Shown in pieces: positions 24,401-34,444 of a stretch of 64,000 nucleotides of DNA. The notes beneath the pieces were generated by a model that did no database searches, had not been told where the DNA came from, and saw nothing but the letters and a program-made list of their open reading frames with translations. A program made the translations under genes and the position numbers. Each line of letters starts with the position of its first letter. The first letter of the stretch is position 1. Source of the stretch: Ichthyophis bannanicus (Eukaryota; Chordata; Amphibia; Gymnophiona; Ichthyophiidae); the NCBI GenBank assembly GCA_033557465.1, contig CM066032.1, positions 449,932,270 through 449,996,269 on the forward strand. The letters are read 5' to 3'.

Positions 24401-24925
24401 TTATTTCTTTCTCTATAACTTCAGCAAAATTCATCTCTTACTTTCTGAGCACACTACTAAGACCATTTAAACTGTTGTAACCTGCTTCTCTCTGGTCTCC
24501 CCCTGAATCATCTCTCTCCTCTTCAGTCCATTCAGATCTCAGTTGCAAGGCAAATCCTGTGCCAGAATCTCTATGCTCACATAACCCCTCTTCTCATATC
24601 AATTCATTGGCTCCCTATCCGTTTCCACATCCATTTCAAACTTCTCCTGCTGATTTACCAGTGCATTCATTCTCCTGCTCCTCATTACAACTCCCTTAAC
24701 TCTCCCTACACCCCTCCTCGGGAACTCTGCTCATTAGGGCAAATCCCTTCTGTCTGTGCCCTTTACTTCCATTGCCAACTCTATACTGCATTTTTTCCAG
24801 CTTGCTGAACTGTATGCCTGGAACAGACTACCTGAGCCAGTGCATCAGGCTCCATCTCTGGTCCCATTCAAATCAAGGTTAAAAATCCACTTCTTCGAGA
24901 CTACTTTTGGATTTTGACCCTTTAT
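21436..24925 (+). mobile_element. L2 LINE split by an L1-type insertion
   Basis: The left part (21,436-21,565) encodes SSAECLWLKSHILADLLHFK. The right part (23,211-24,925) resumes with the same L2 frame, passes decayed RT sequence (for example SALSWLTALLPLIQLIT-like and a YADDSVYL motif near 24,115) and ends with the C-terminal remnant WNRLPEPVHQAPSL at about 24,820. It is older than the L2 at 5,226, with many stops. Confidence 0.75.
21566..23210 (-). mobile_element. L1-type element with ORF1 only
   Basis: The minus strand begins with a G-rich 5' end (GGGGGAGATCGTGAGG) at 23,210 and a ~250-base leader. It then encodes an L1-type ORF1: N-terminal segment at 22,678-22,956, coiled coil at 22,290-22,670 (SVQKLHEVENRLLDIGKANQ), RRM region at about 22,030-22,290 in another frame (FLNFPVTHLLSP) and C-terminal domain at 21,780-22,018 (CGQKLNVFPDILKNTQLRQK, ending FFDPSQLEKFLLDKKI). 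About 210 bases after the ORF1 stop the element ends. No ORF2 (endonuclease/RT) is present. It is flanked by TTACAAACTCTCTT on both sides. No clear poly(A) is seen. Two or three frameshifts break ORF1. Confidence 0.7.
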
Positions 24926-25850
24926 TCTCCTGTTTATCAATAACATGTCTATTCTAGGTCTGGTTTTTCAGAGGGTTAATAAATCTATATTATAACTGGT
25001 GCCCTCAAAAATTGATAAGAAAGTTTCCCTAAATAGGATCTATTTCATTTTGTCGTTGCCTGTACTCTAGAATGCAATATCAACTGATTTTTCTTCTTTA
25101 TCTTTTTTTCTCTTTTTTTCTTGTGTGGTACCGTTTATAATACAAAAACTTCAATATTAATAAGCATGCATCACCATTCATAAAAGTAGATATAGTGCAG
25201 GTCTCAGACTAACACTGGCAGCGCTTATTTGCATGTATCAAAAAGCAGCATGCCTTCACGCATCAACGACCTTCTCAGCACTTATCTACAAACAGGAAAA
25301 AATCAGCAAGGATTAACAGCTGTCTCAACACTTCCTATCAGATACTTTCTTCAGTCTTTTTCAACTTATGTTTGTTCATGTTGTTTGTAATGAAAGATTG
25401 TGTTTATCTTTATAACGTGAAGTTGTTAAATCACCCCGACGCCACCAAAAGGGTACCGCAAAAATGCGTTTCGTATCTCTTCCTCAGGGGGGATATTTTA
25501 CTTCGTAGCACGATCTAAAAAACAACAAAAAGGTAATAGATTCAACAGTGCATGATGCACACTTGCTAATATATTTTCTCCATGATAGAAACGGAATTTC
25601 GACCTTAAAGTGAATACACTAGTATTCAGTTGATGTTAACAAATATAAATTTTTTATTATGGAAACGTAATTTCTAAATCAGCTGTTCACAGGCAACTCG
25701 CATGCGCGGCGTTCTGTGACCGGTTGATGAATGAGTTTCAAGAAGATATGTTTGAGAAGCCACAGAAAATGAATATTCGCGCTTCATTTTAAGGTAGAAA
25801 TTACGTTTCCATAATAAAAAATTTATATTTGTTAACATCAACTTCTTCCC
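24926..25850. mobile_element. PLE-like non-coding region with long hairpin
   Basis: No coding sequence. Positions 25,468-25,487 carry, on the minus strand, CCTGAGGA followed eight bases later by GAAACGCA, a motif seen in the 3' regions of Penelope-like elements. A 47-bp inverted repeat lies at 25,630-25,676 and 25,795-25,841 (start TTGATGTTAACAAATATAAA). The first ~60 bases may be the end of the preceding L2. Confidence 0.45.
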
Positions 25851-26235
25851 CCCCCCCCTCTCTCTCTCTCACACACACACATGCACCCACACACAGAGTC
25901 ATTTGTATACACTGAAGCAGCTCTGTAACACTATATACCTCTGTTCTGTACCTATGTAATAAGCCTATTTCTATATAAAAACCTTGGACACTTCTTACTA
26001 TGAGGCTCTGACACACACTTCTCTTTACATCCCCCCCCCTTGTTCTCTCTCTCTCCCTATTCATTGGACACTTCTTACTATGAGGCTCAGACACACACTT
26101 CTCCCCCCCCCCCCTCTCACACACACATGCACCCACACACAGATTCATTCCTATACACTGAAGCAGCTCTGTAACAACCTTATATCTCTGTTCTGTACCT
26201 ATGTAATAAGCCTATTTCTATATAAAAACCTTTAT
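25846..26235. repeat. Local tandem duplication rich in CT and CA runs
   Basis: A block with (CT)n, (CA)n, ATGCACCCACACACAGA, then GTACCTATGTAATAAGCC and TATATAAAAACC occurs twice with a 246-bp period (25,881 and 26,127). Inside it, a ~40-base unit starting TTGGACACTTCTTACTATGA occurs at 25,984 and 26,064. The TATAAAA-containing unit resembles an LTR or promoter piece, but I cannot show that. Confidence 0.75.
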
Positions 26236-26344
26236 CCAAGCCACACCAGTTTGGTTGTCTTGTTGTGCTACCACACCTACTGCCTCTGCGAAGTGGACCC
26301 AGGACCAACAGGAGAGTAACCGAATGTAGGGAGCGGCGAAAGGT

Positions 26345-28300
26345 TACAGATACTATCTAGATGATCTGGTGGTTGGAGAAGCTGGGATGGGGGTCATCAA
26401 CCACCCAAAGAGCAACCTTGGAGGGATGCCTTCAGACTCATTGGTTTCTTTGCTCTCACTTGTTCAAACAGTGCCTACCTCTTCCTCAGAAGATCAAGGC
26501 GGAATTGGCTTGGTGGCTACAAACTCAGCCTCTGATGGAAAGAATGCCTCTGGAGGTGCTGGATTATGCGATGGTCACCATGAATGCCAGCTTGCTGGGC
26601 TGGGGGGGGGGGGGGATGCATTATTTGGGTTAATTTGTTCAGGGGTGTTGGACCCCTCAGGAATCCATCTAGTTGATCAGCTAGAGACCAGGACAATCTG
26701 CCTATCTCTGGAGAGATTTCAGTCCCTCCTGGTGGGCAAAACGGTTAGTATTATTTGACAGTGCCATGGCAGTGGTATATGTCAGCAAGCAAGTTGTCAC
26801 TCGTATCGTTGGGTGACCACAGAGATGTCTGAGCTCTGTTGCTGGGTAGAGGCTCATCTGTTGGCTCTCTCGGCGGGCCACAGAGTGGGTATCAACAGCA
26901 TTAAGGCTGGTACCCGAGGAGTGGGAGCTAAACCTTCATACGTTCAACCTCCTCATTCTGAGGTGGGGCCTGCCAGTGTTCGATCTGATGGCCACGCAGG
27001 GGAAGGCCAGGGTGAAAAACCTTTTCAGCAACAGGAAGGATCTGTTGGCAATGAGTATTGGATGCCTTTCCTCAGGAGTGTTCCCAGAGAAGGCTTTCCT
27101 GTATGTCTTCTCCTTCTGGCCCTTGAAGATCTGACTTCTGTGCAGAATTTGGTTTTACCCAGATTTGTTCATTCTAGTGGCACCAGACTGACTGTGCAGG
27201 CCCATGATACACAAATCTCTTGAGCTTATTGTTGGAGTGTCCTCTGTTGCTATCTCAGGAAAGGAGATTACTGTGGCAGGATCCCTAGTCTTGCAGGATC
27301 CAGTTCCCTGCTCATTTATGGCATGACCCTTAAGAGGCATAAGTTGTCTAAGAAAGGATAGGCTCTAGCAGTAGTCGACACTCTTCCTAAGACCCAGAGG
27401 GCCTCTATATTCTTGGCTTATGTGAAGGTCTGGAGAGGCTTTGAGAGTTGTGTTTCTTTCAGGCCCTAGATGCCAGGAAGGTGGATATAATCACCATTTT
27501 TCCTTTTTACAGTCAGGCTTGGACCATAGTTTAGCTCTGAACTCTCTCAAGGTTCAGGTGGCAGCGCTTGCATGCTACTTGGGGGTGTGTTCAGGGTACT
27601 CCCTGAGATGTCCCTCTTCCTCAAAGGGGTGAAGCAGATCCATCCACCTGTGTGTCCAGTTGTATTACACTGGAGTCTTTCTCTGGTGTTGAAGGAACTG
27701 AAAGGTCCACTCTTTGAGCCCTTTCAGATGTCCCCTCTCAAGGTTTTGATTCTGAAGGTGTTATTGCTGGTAGTTGTTGGGTGTGCAAAGTGGGTATTGG
27801 GGCTATAGGCTTTGCCCTGTAGGAAGCCTATTCTGGTCATCTTGATAGCATCTGTCTCGGAGGATGGTACTGTCCTTTCTCCTGAAGATGCTTTTTTCAT
27901 CTTAATCTGATCCTACCATCCTTAAAGGATGATCTTCGGATAGACCTCTTGCTGCCTCTGTTGGACATTAAGAGAGTGTTAGTGAAGTATCTGGAGCTTA
28001 CTAATTCCTTCTGTTGGTCAGACCATCTTTTTATACTATTTGAGTGGTTTGAGGAAAGGCAGGCAGTTGCTAAGTGCTCAATTTCCTATTGGATTAAGGA
28101 GTCTCTTAGTTCAGCCTATTTTCTGTGTGGGAAATGTGTCCTGATGGGAATCAGAACTCAGTCCATTACAGCACAAGCTTCCTCATGTGTGCAGTCCATC
28201 TTGGTGTCTCCGAACATCTGTAAGGTGGCTAACTGGTTAGTTTTGCTTTCTGCTTGAGAAGTGTCATACAGCTTCTCTCAGTGCTGCATCACTGTGTATA
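26345..28300 (+). mobile_element. Old, decayed DIRS-type element
   Basis: It starts inside the RT (YYLDDLVVGEAG at about 26,350, then INHPKSNLG). It continues through the RNase H region (LLGWGGGGMHYLG; LVDQLETRTICLSLERF) into a tyrosine recombinase remnant (LVLKELKGPLFEPFQMSPLK at 27,572-27,808; RVLVKYLELTNSFC and CKVANWLV at 27,949-28,257). The order and spacing match the younger DIRS copies at 46-64 kb. Only about a third of the residues seem conserved, and the catalytic Arg segment (SARRISEL in others) reads GCAKWVLGL. The 5' half is missing. This is an older or different DIRS lineage. Confidence 0.65.
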
Positions 28301-28771
28301 CAAGTGATGATATTGCTGAAAGTTGCTATAGTCTGTCTCCACCTGCGGAGCTAACACACTCATTTGCATTGTTCTAGCAGGATGAAAGGAAAGGAAATTA
28401 ACAGGTATGGACAATTGCTCTATGCAGCTCATTAGGTTGCATTCCCATGCTAATGCTAAGATTCTCATAGTGGTTTCTTCCAGGTGAGGGTTTTTTTGCA
28501 CTAGGATTCTAGGTCCAAGAGCTGGCTCATTGGCTTGGTCTTCGAATACATAAATCTTATAAACCTTTTGTTTTCCTTTCTTTAGGAGTTCCTGCTTCAT
28601 TTCTCTGAATTGTTTGGTAGCTTATGATGGCTTGTCTGCACATTGATAAGAGTTCCCAAATTATATAACTCTAGTTATAGACATAAATTATATTTTCATT
28701 TATATATTCTGTTTTCTGTATGCCTAAAGAATAATCCATATATTGAATTTGCTTTATTTTTAAAAAAACAG
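28301..28771. other. Probable intron sequence before exon A
   Basis: No repeats or open frames stand out. The right end has a T-rich run (GCTTTATTTTTAAAAAAACAG) that can serve as polypyrimidine tract and 3' splice site for the exon at 28,772. Confidence 0.4.
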
Positions 28772-28891
28772 ATCACCAGACGTCAAGAAACAGGATATAG
28801 AGTTTGATATGTCTTTATTAGAAGAAATTGAAAATCTTCAAGCTAATGAGATTATGTGGAACAATTTAACAGCAGAAAATTTATACACTAT
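28772..28891 (+). CDS. Internal exon A of an unidentified host gene
   Basis: This 120-base open segment is preceded by ...AAAAAAACAG and followed by GTAAGT, strong matches to vertebrate 3' and 5' splice sites. Read with one leading base completing the previous codon, it encodes 39 residues (from [20 protein letters not shown] to ENLYT) plus the first two bases (AT) of the next codon. The product is acidic and strongly helical, like part of a coiled-coil or linker region. Codon use is ordinary and no repeat family covers it. It has the same phase as exon B at 45,421, and the split codon AT|G gives Met. I do not recognise the protein. Other exons must lie outside the window or be too short to see. 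Confidence 0.7.
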
Positions 28892-29130
28892 GTAAGTATT
28901 TCTTGTTGAACATAAATAACGTTTGCTGTGAAGGTTTAAGTACGTTTATTTGCAGCTCAGCACTTTACTTCTGACCAAATAAAATATATTCTGAAGCTAA
29001 ATTATTTTAAATTGTTTCTGATTAGTACTCCTACTTTTATCTTTTTATGTTGAGAAATGGATAAGTATGTTTGTTTAATTTTTATGAAATTTTTCAGTAA
29101 TCACATCCAAACAGAAGTGCCATAGGAAAA
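28892..29130. other. Intron start
   Basis: AT-rich sequence after the GTAAGT donor. No feature seen. Confidence 0.4.
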
Positions 29131-29756
29131 AAAGGAAATTAACAAAAAATATTTATCCTAAAACAAGAAACATCTAATTTCATCTCCAAATAATAAAGTA
29201 AGGAAAATGAAAAAATCAAAAAAGAAAAACCAAGAATGAGCGTTCAATGGAAGCAGTCCTAAGCCAGCTTACACACCTATCAGTACTCTGGGATACATCC
29301 TACTTATACCCCCTCCCTCGCTACTAAAAATTAAACAAGCTGCTTGGGGTAAAAAAAAAAATTCCCTTAAAAATAAAGCAATTACAAGAACATTTCAAAT
29401 TGAAAATAGCACCCAGGCCTGAAACATTTGGCCTAAGTGCCATTGTCTTTTCTAGGTGACCCTAAATAGATCAGGAAATATACAAACTAATGCACCTATA
29501 AGCACCTTGATCATGAATAAAATAGATAAGTGGGTCTGGCTCAAGGGAAAAAGCCTCACTAATAAGGTGGTCCTCTGAATGATGACTTCTACAGATGACT
29601 TCAAAAATCCAGTCAAATTCATAATCTCTTGTGCTCTCCTTTGTTAATTAATAGTAGCACTATTTCCAATACTTTACAGAGCCAAATATTGAGCATGCAC
29701 CAAAGGTGGCAAATTCTTAGCAGTGATTTTCAATATTTCTGTAAAATATTTCCATA
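29131..29756 (-). mobile_element. L1-type ORF1 fragment (C-terminal half and 3' region)
   Basis: The decayed minus-strand translation follows the L1-type ORF1 RRM/C-terminal pattern: a segment like FKSSVEVIIQRTTLLVRLFP, then FMIKVLIGALVCIFPDL and FLREFFFYPKQLV, with several stops. Non-coding sequence follows to about 29,131 without ORF2. The 5' half is cut off where DIRS-A begins (29,760). Confidence 0.55.
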
Positions 29757-30167
29757 CCTTCTCCAGGACCAAGCAGGAAGTCAGTCCTCACATATGGGTG
29801 TCATCGGCGCCGATGAAGCCCCAGCGGAGCATTTCCCCAGCTTTCCATGAAAGCCTTTGGGAATGCAGGCACGCATGCGCGGTTCCCTTCCCGCCTAAAG
29901 GTGCCATCTTACCTCAGTCTCTTTTTTTCCGAGAAGCCCACCGGACGTGTCATCCCGGATAAAAGTTGATTTTTTTTTTGGCGATACTCGCTGTTTTTTC
30001 TCCCGGTTCGACGCCGGTTTCCCCTCCCGCCGGGTTCGGTACACTGGTATCGAGCCTGATTCTTCTTTTTCGGTTTTTGCCCTTCGTGGCTGGCGTTCGC
30101 GCCCTTTTTTTTGCTTTTTCCCTGGAAGGCCGGTCCTTTGACCTCGCGGGGACTCTTTTTTTCCCCG

Positions 30168-31481
30168 ATGGCTTCCAGCGGTTTCAAGAAGTGTGATCGG
30201 TGTAAGAAATTAATTTCTCTCACTGACACATACGACTGCTGCCTCCGGTGCCTCGGTCCTGATCACGACCCTAAGTCATGTGGGGCATGTGGGAAGATGT
30301 CTTCCAAGGCACTCCGAAGTCGCCAGCAGCAAAAAGAAAGGCTTTTCTCGGACTCAGCCTCCGGCCGGGCCCGGACCTCATCTGAGGCCTCGACATCTCG
30401 GGATTTGGATCCCGAGCGCTGTCGGAGCTCCTCAGTCAGGGGGTCCCCCGACCGGGAACGCAAGAGGAAGAAGCGGCTTGCGAGGGCGTCATCGGAGGAG
30501 GTCCCTGGGCCCGTGGAACAAGAGAAGCCTGCCAAACAGATAGTCTGCCTTCATGGAGCAGCAGCGGGCGCTGATGGCCAGCCTGTCTGGCGCATCTGCC
30601 CCGACCACCGGGACATCGACTTCGAAGTCGACCCCGGAGACCGAGCCGATACGCGAGTTCATCATGGCTTGAAGTCGACCTCGGTCGCGGTCTCCCTGAC
30701 CACCGACGCCTCCCTGCAGGGCTGGGGAGCTCATTGTCTAGGCAAGTGCACCCAGGGCCTGTGGTCTCCTTGGGAAGCTGCACAACAGATCAATCTCCTC
30801 GAACTCAGAGCTATTCGATTAGCCCTCAAAGCTTTCTCTCCTGCCCTGGCTCATCAATCTGTCCTAGTTCAGACAGACAACCAAGTAGCCATGTTTTATG
30901 TGAACAAACAGGGCGGGACTGGGTCCAGAATCCTTTGTCGGGAGACTCAGGACCCTTGTTCATTTGCCCTCAAGCACAACATGCTCCTCAAGGCTGTGTA
31001 CCTCCCAGGCCAGGACAACTACCTGGCCGACAGGTTGAGCAGGATTCTGCAGCCCCACGAGTGGCAGCTCCATCCCTTGGTGGTTCAGAGAATTTTCCTG
31101 AAATGGGAACTTCCATCCATAGACCTCTTTGCCAGTCCTCTGAACAAACAGCTGCCAAAGTTCTGCTCCAGACAACCGCATCCTCTGCGGATAGCAGCAG
31201 ATGCTTTTCTGATCCCATGGTCTCAGGGCCTCCTGTATGCATTTCCTCCCACGCCCTTGGTGGCCCGAACCCTGTTCAAGATTCTTCAGGTCAAGGCCTC
31301 GGTCCTGCTGGTGGCTCCCAGGTGGCCGAGACAGCCTTTGTTTCCACTTCTGCTTCAGCTGGCAGTGGATTCCCCACTGCCTCTGGGGTTGCAACCCGAC
31401 CTTCTCTCTCAGGATCAGGGTTCCCTTCTGCACCCCAATCTCAAAGCTCTCAATTTGATGGCCTGGAGGCTGCAAGGGTAG
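30168..31481 (+). CDS. DIRS-A fusion ORF: gag N-terminus joined to RNase H
   Basis: The ATG at 30,168 (MASSGFKKCDRC) matches the gag start of the other DIRS copies. Residues 1-50 contain three CxxC pairs (spacing Cx2C-x12-Cx2C-x9-Cx2C), probably zinc-binding. A Ser/Arg-rich acidic region follows. At about residue 175 the frame passes directly into RNase H (SLTTDASLQGWGAHC, NLLELRAIRLALKAF, VQTDNQVAMFYVNKQGG, ADRLSR), then into a region with IDLFASP and YAFPPTP that resembles the adenine-methyltransferase-like tail of DIRS pol. About 2.4 kb of gag C-terminus and RT are missing, yet the join is in frame, giving 437 codons. The product would lack reverse transcriptase. It may be a chance in-frame deletion. 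Confidence 0.75.
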   Translation: MASSGFKKCDRCKKLISLTDTYDCCLRCLGPDHDPKSCGACGKMSSKALRSRQQQKERLFSDSASGRARTSSEASTSRDLDPERCRSSSVRGSPDRERKRKKRLARASSEEVPGPVEQEKPAKQIVCLHGAAAGADGQPVWRICPDHRDIDFEVDPGDRADTRVHHGLKSTSVAVSLTTDASLQGWGAHCLGKCTQGLWSPWEAAQQINLLELRAIRLALKAFSPALAHQSVLVQTDNQVAMFYVNKQGGTGSRILCRETQDPCSFALKHNMLLKAVYLPGQDNYLADRLSRILQPHEWQLHPLVVQRIFLKWELPSIDLFASPLNKQLPKFCSRQPHPLRIAADAFLIPWSQGLLYAFPPTPLVARTLFKILQVKASVLLVAPRWPRQPLFPLLLQLAVDSPLPLGLQPDLLSQDQGSLLHPNLKALNLMAWRLQG

Positions 31482-32518
31482 TTTTGGCTCCCTGGGGCCT
31501 ACCTCAGGAAGTTGAGGAGGTTGTCCTAGCCTCTCGTAAACAGTCCACTAGGAAAACCTATGCTCTCAAATGGAAAAGGTTTTCTGTGTGGTGTCAGCTA
31601 CGTACAGAGGATCCTTTCTCCTGTACTGTGCCAGTAGTGCTTCAGTACTTACTGCACTTATCAAATCAGGGACTTAAGTCCAATTCTGTTTGGGTCCACC
31701 TCTCAGCTCTAGCAGCTCACCACTCTCTGGTGGAGGGACATTCTCTGTCGGTTCACCCCTTGGTGTCCTGCTTTCTCAGGGGCTTGCTTTTGCTCAAGCC
31801 TCCAATCCGTCGTCCTGCCCCTGAGTGGGAGTTGAATGTGGTCTTGCAGCAACTGACTCGCCCACCTTTTGAGCCCATGGCTACTTGCCCACTTCGCTTC
31901 CTCTCCTGGAAGACACTCTTCCTGATAGCCCTTACTTCGGCTAGGCGAGTGAGTGAGCTTCAGGCCCTGGTCTGTGATAGGCCTTACACCAGGATTTATA
32001 GGAACAGGGTAGTCCTCAAGACTCATCCAAAGTTCCTCCCAAAGGTTGTCTCCTCTTTCCACCTCAATCAGGAGGTAGTTCTTCCAACATTCTTCCCTAG
32101 GCCTCATGCAAGCCAGGCTGAAGCAGTTCTGAATACCCTGGACTGTAGGAGGGCCTTATCCTTCTACCTTGACCGTACGCAGGGGCATAGAAGGGCTACT
32201 CAGCTCTTCATTTCTTTTGACCCTAATAAGTTGGGGTTGGCTGTGTCCAAGCGTACCTTGTCCATCTGGGTGGCTGACTGAATCACCTGGGTTTACAGGG
32301 CGGCTGACCTTCCTTTGCAGGGTCGGGTTACGGCCCACCATGTCAGGGCAATGGCTGCCTCAGTGGCTCATCTCCGCTCTGTGCCCTTGGTAGACATCTG
32401 CAGGGCTGCAACTTGGTCTTCAAGCCAGACTTTTGCGGCCCATTACTGTCTGGAGAGGGAGTCCCGTAGGGACAGTGCTTTTGGCCAGCCAGTACTCCGG
32501 AATCTCTTTGAGGTTTAG
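30734..32518 (+). pseudogene. DIRS-A tyrosine recombinase (one stop codon)
   Basis: The frame is open from 30,734 to 32,281, overlaps the RNase H ORF by about 750 bases in another frame, and continues after one TGA (32,279-32,281) to 32,518. The core-binding part starts near 31,498 (LASRKQSTRKTYALKWKRF). The catalytic part has SARRVSELQAL (first catalytic Arg), VTAHHVRAMAAS (HxxR box) and FAAHYCLE (the nucleophilic Tyr). In DIRS elements this enzyme inserts a circular DNA copy without target-site duplication. Apart from the single stop, the gene looks complete. Expression of the overlapping ORF would need reinitiation or frameshifting. Confidence 0.85.
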
Positions 32519-32760
32519 GCAACTCCTGCCCTCTGTTGGGCTACCGGTGGAGGTTGTGTCCTTGAAAAGCCTTTCTTTGCTGCTGAGACTAGAGGGAGTA
32601 CTCTTGTTCAGCCTGGGTTCCTCGGTAGCCCAGAGTTGGGGAGTCACCCATATGTGATAACTGACTTCCTGCTTGGTCCTGGAGAAAGAGTAGTTACTCA
32701 CCTGTAACAGGTGTTCTCCAGGAGCAGCAGGAATCAGTCCTCACAACCCTGGTAACATCC

Positions 32761-33822
32761 TTGGGTTAGAAATTGGTTGGGTGGGAGGCAACAAAGAGTA
32801 CAAGTAAATGGAGCTCACTCTGAGGAGTAGGATGTTACCAGTGGTGTGCCCCAGGGATCTGTCCTTGGTCCGATTCTTTTTAACATCTTTGTTAGTGATA
32901 TAGCGGAAGGGCTGTCGGGTAAGATTTGCCTCTTTGCGGATGATACCAAAATCTGCAATAGAATATACACCCAGGAAGGTGTAGATAACATGAGGAGGGC
33001 TCTAGCTAAGCTTGAAGAATGGTCTAGAATTTGGCAGCTGGGATTTATTGTTAAAAAATGTAAGGTCATGCATTTGGGCTGCAGCAATCCAAGGGAGCAA
33101 TATAGTATAGGGGGTGAAGTACTTTTGTCCACTAAAGAAGAGCGGGACCTAGGCATGGTTGTGTCTGATGATCTTAAAGTAGCTAAATAGGTAGAAAAGG
33201 CGATGGCAAAAGCTAGAAGGATGCTTGCGTGCATACGGAGAGGAATGGCTAGCAGAAAAAAGGAGGTGATAATGCCTCTGTATAAGTCTTTGGTGTGACC
33301 TCATTTGGAGTATAATGTGCAATTCTGGATACTGCACCTTCAAAGGGATGTGAACAGGATGGAGTCGGTGCAGAGGGTGGCTACTAAAATGATTAGTGGT
33401 CTTCATTATAAAGCATATAAGGACAGACTGAAGGATCTTAATATGTACACCTTAGAGGAAAGGCGGGATAGAGGTGATATGATTGAGATGTTTAAATACC
33501 TCTGTGGCATAAATGTTCAGGGAGAGAGCCTCTTTCAATTGAAAGCAAGTTCTGCTACGAGGGGACATGGGATAAGGGTGAAGGGAGATAGATTCAGGAG
33601 TGATATGTGGAAATATTTCTTTACGGAAAGAGTAGAGGATCCGTAGAATAGCCTCCCAGTGGAGGTGGTAGAGATGAGGATAGTAACTGAATTCAAAAAA
33701 GCATGGGACAAACACAGAGGATCTCTAAAGGTAAAAAGGGGACTGTTGTAGTTGTTGCTATGGAAGGACAGACTAGATAGGCCATGTGGTCTTTTTCTGT
33801 CATCATATTTCTATGTTTCTAT
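32761..33822 (+). mobile_element. CR1 LINE, 5'-truncated
   Basis: The copy starts in the RT (WVRNWLGGRQQRVQVNGA-like, 32,761) and has VPQGSVLGPILFNIF, FADDTKICNRIYTQEG, AKLEEWSRIWQLGF and the C-terminal domain (DRLKDLNMYTLEERRDRGDM, YFFTERVEDP). It ends with TATTTCTATGTTTCTATG. It is close to the CR1 at 962-3,416. Few stops are present. It separates DIRS-A from DIRS-B. Confidence 0.88.
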
Positions 33823-34444
33823 GACATTTGTCGAGCAGCCACATGGGCTTTGGTACATACCTTTACAGCCCACTACTGCCTAGATAAAGCCTCCCATTGG
33901 GATGCCTTCTTTGGCCAGGCTATTCTTCAAAATCTCTTTCAAACTTAATACAACTCCTACCCACCAATCCTGGTAGGAATGCCTGAGATCCATGGGAGGT
34001 AGCATGGCCCACTTCACTATAGGTGGCAGCTTCCTGGGGTCATCTCTCTGGCATCTTCAGTTAGGGAGTCCCCATATGTGACGACTACATTCCTGCTTGT
34101 TCCTGGAGATAGCATAGTTACTCACCTGTAACAGGTGATCTCCGGGAACAGCAGGAATTTAGTCTTCACAACCCACCCACCTCCCCTAGGAGTTGTCTCT
34201 CTATCTCTCTGTCTTTTTCCTCTCTCCCTCTATCCTTTCACTCAGCTACAAACGTAACTGAAGAGGGACAGTTGGAAAGGCGGGAAGGCAGCGTGCATGT
34301 GCTGAGGGATGCTCCCAAAAGTGTTCCTATTGGACGTTGGGGAGCGTTCTTGCACAGGCTCCGTCGGTACCGACGATACCCATATGTGAAGACTAAATTC
34401 CTGCTGTTCCCGGAGATCACCTGTTACAGGTGAGTAACTACGCT
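33823..34444 (+). mobile_element. DIRS-B, 3' end only
   Basis: It begins in the recombinase C-terminus (CRAATWALVHTFTAHYCLDK with the catalytic Tyr, stop at about 33,948). It contains the right inverted repeat (CCCATATGTG...CTGCTTGTTCCTGG, 34,072-34,115) and a complete inverted internal region. That region includes AGTTACTCACCTGTAACAGG, about 130 bases of other sequence, then a ~190-base inverted copy of a DIRS left end, and it ends GTGAGTAACTACGCT. It joins a LINE at 34,445. Confidence 0.85.

Larger units (their letters stand above)
29760..32760 (+). mobile_element. DIRS-A, internally deleted DIRS retrotransposon
   Basis: The left end (CTCCAGGACCAAGCAGGAAG...CACATATGGGTG) is matched in inverted form at 32,645-32,687, forming ~40-bp inverted terminal repeats. 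Beyond the right repeat comes TTACTCACCTGTAACAGG, the start of the inverted internal region seen whole in other copies. That region is cut by a CR1 at 32,761. The element keeps the gag N-terminus, RNase H and tyrosine recombinase but has lost the gag C-terminus and all of the RT. Its subfamily differs from C, D and E (for example ACCAAGC instead of AACAAGC in the repeat). Confidence 0.85.

Noticed and set aside
26813..27223. 136-codon frame as a separate gene
   Set aside because: It is part of the decayed DIRS element between its RNase H and recombinase remnants.
30960..31475. 171-codon minus-strand frame over the DIRS-A RNase H gene
   Set aside because: Antisense shadow of a real coding region. 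The motifs are all on the + strand.
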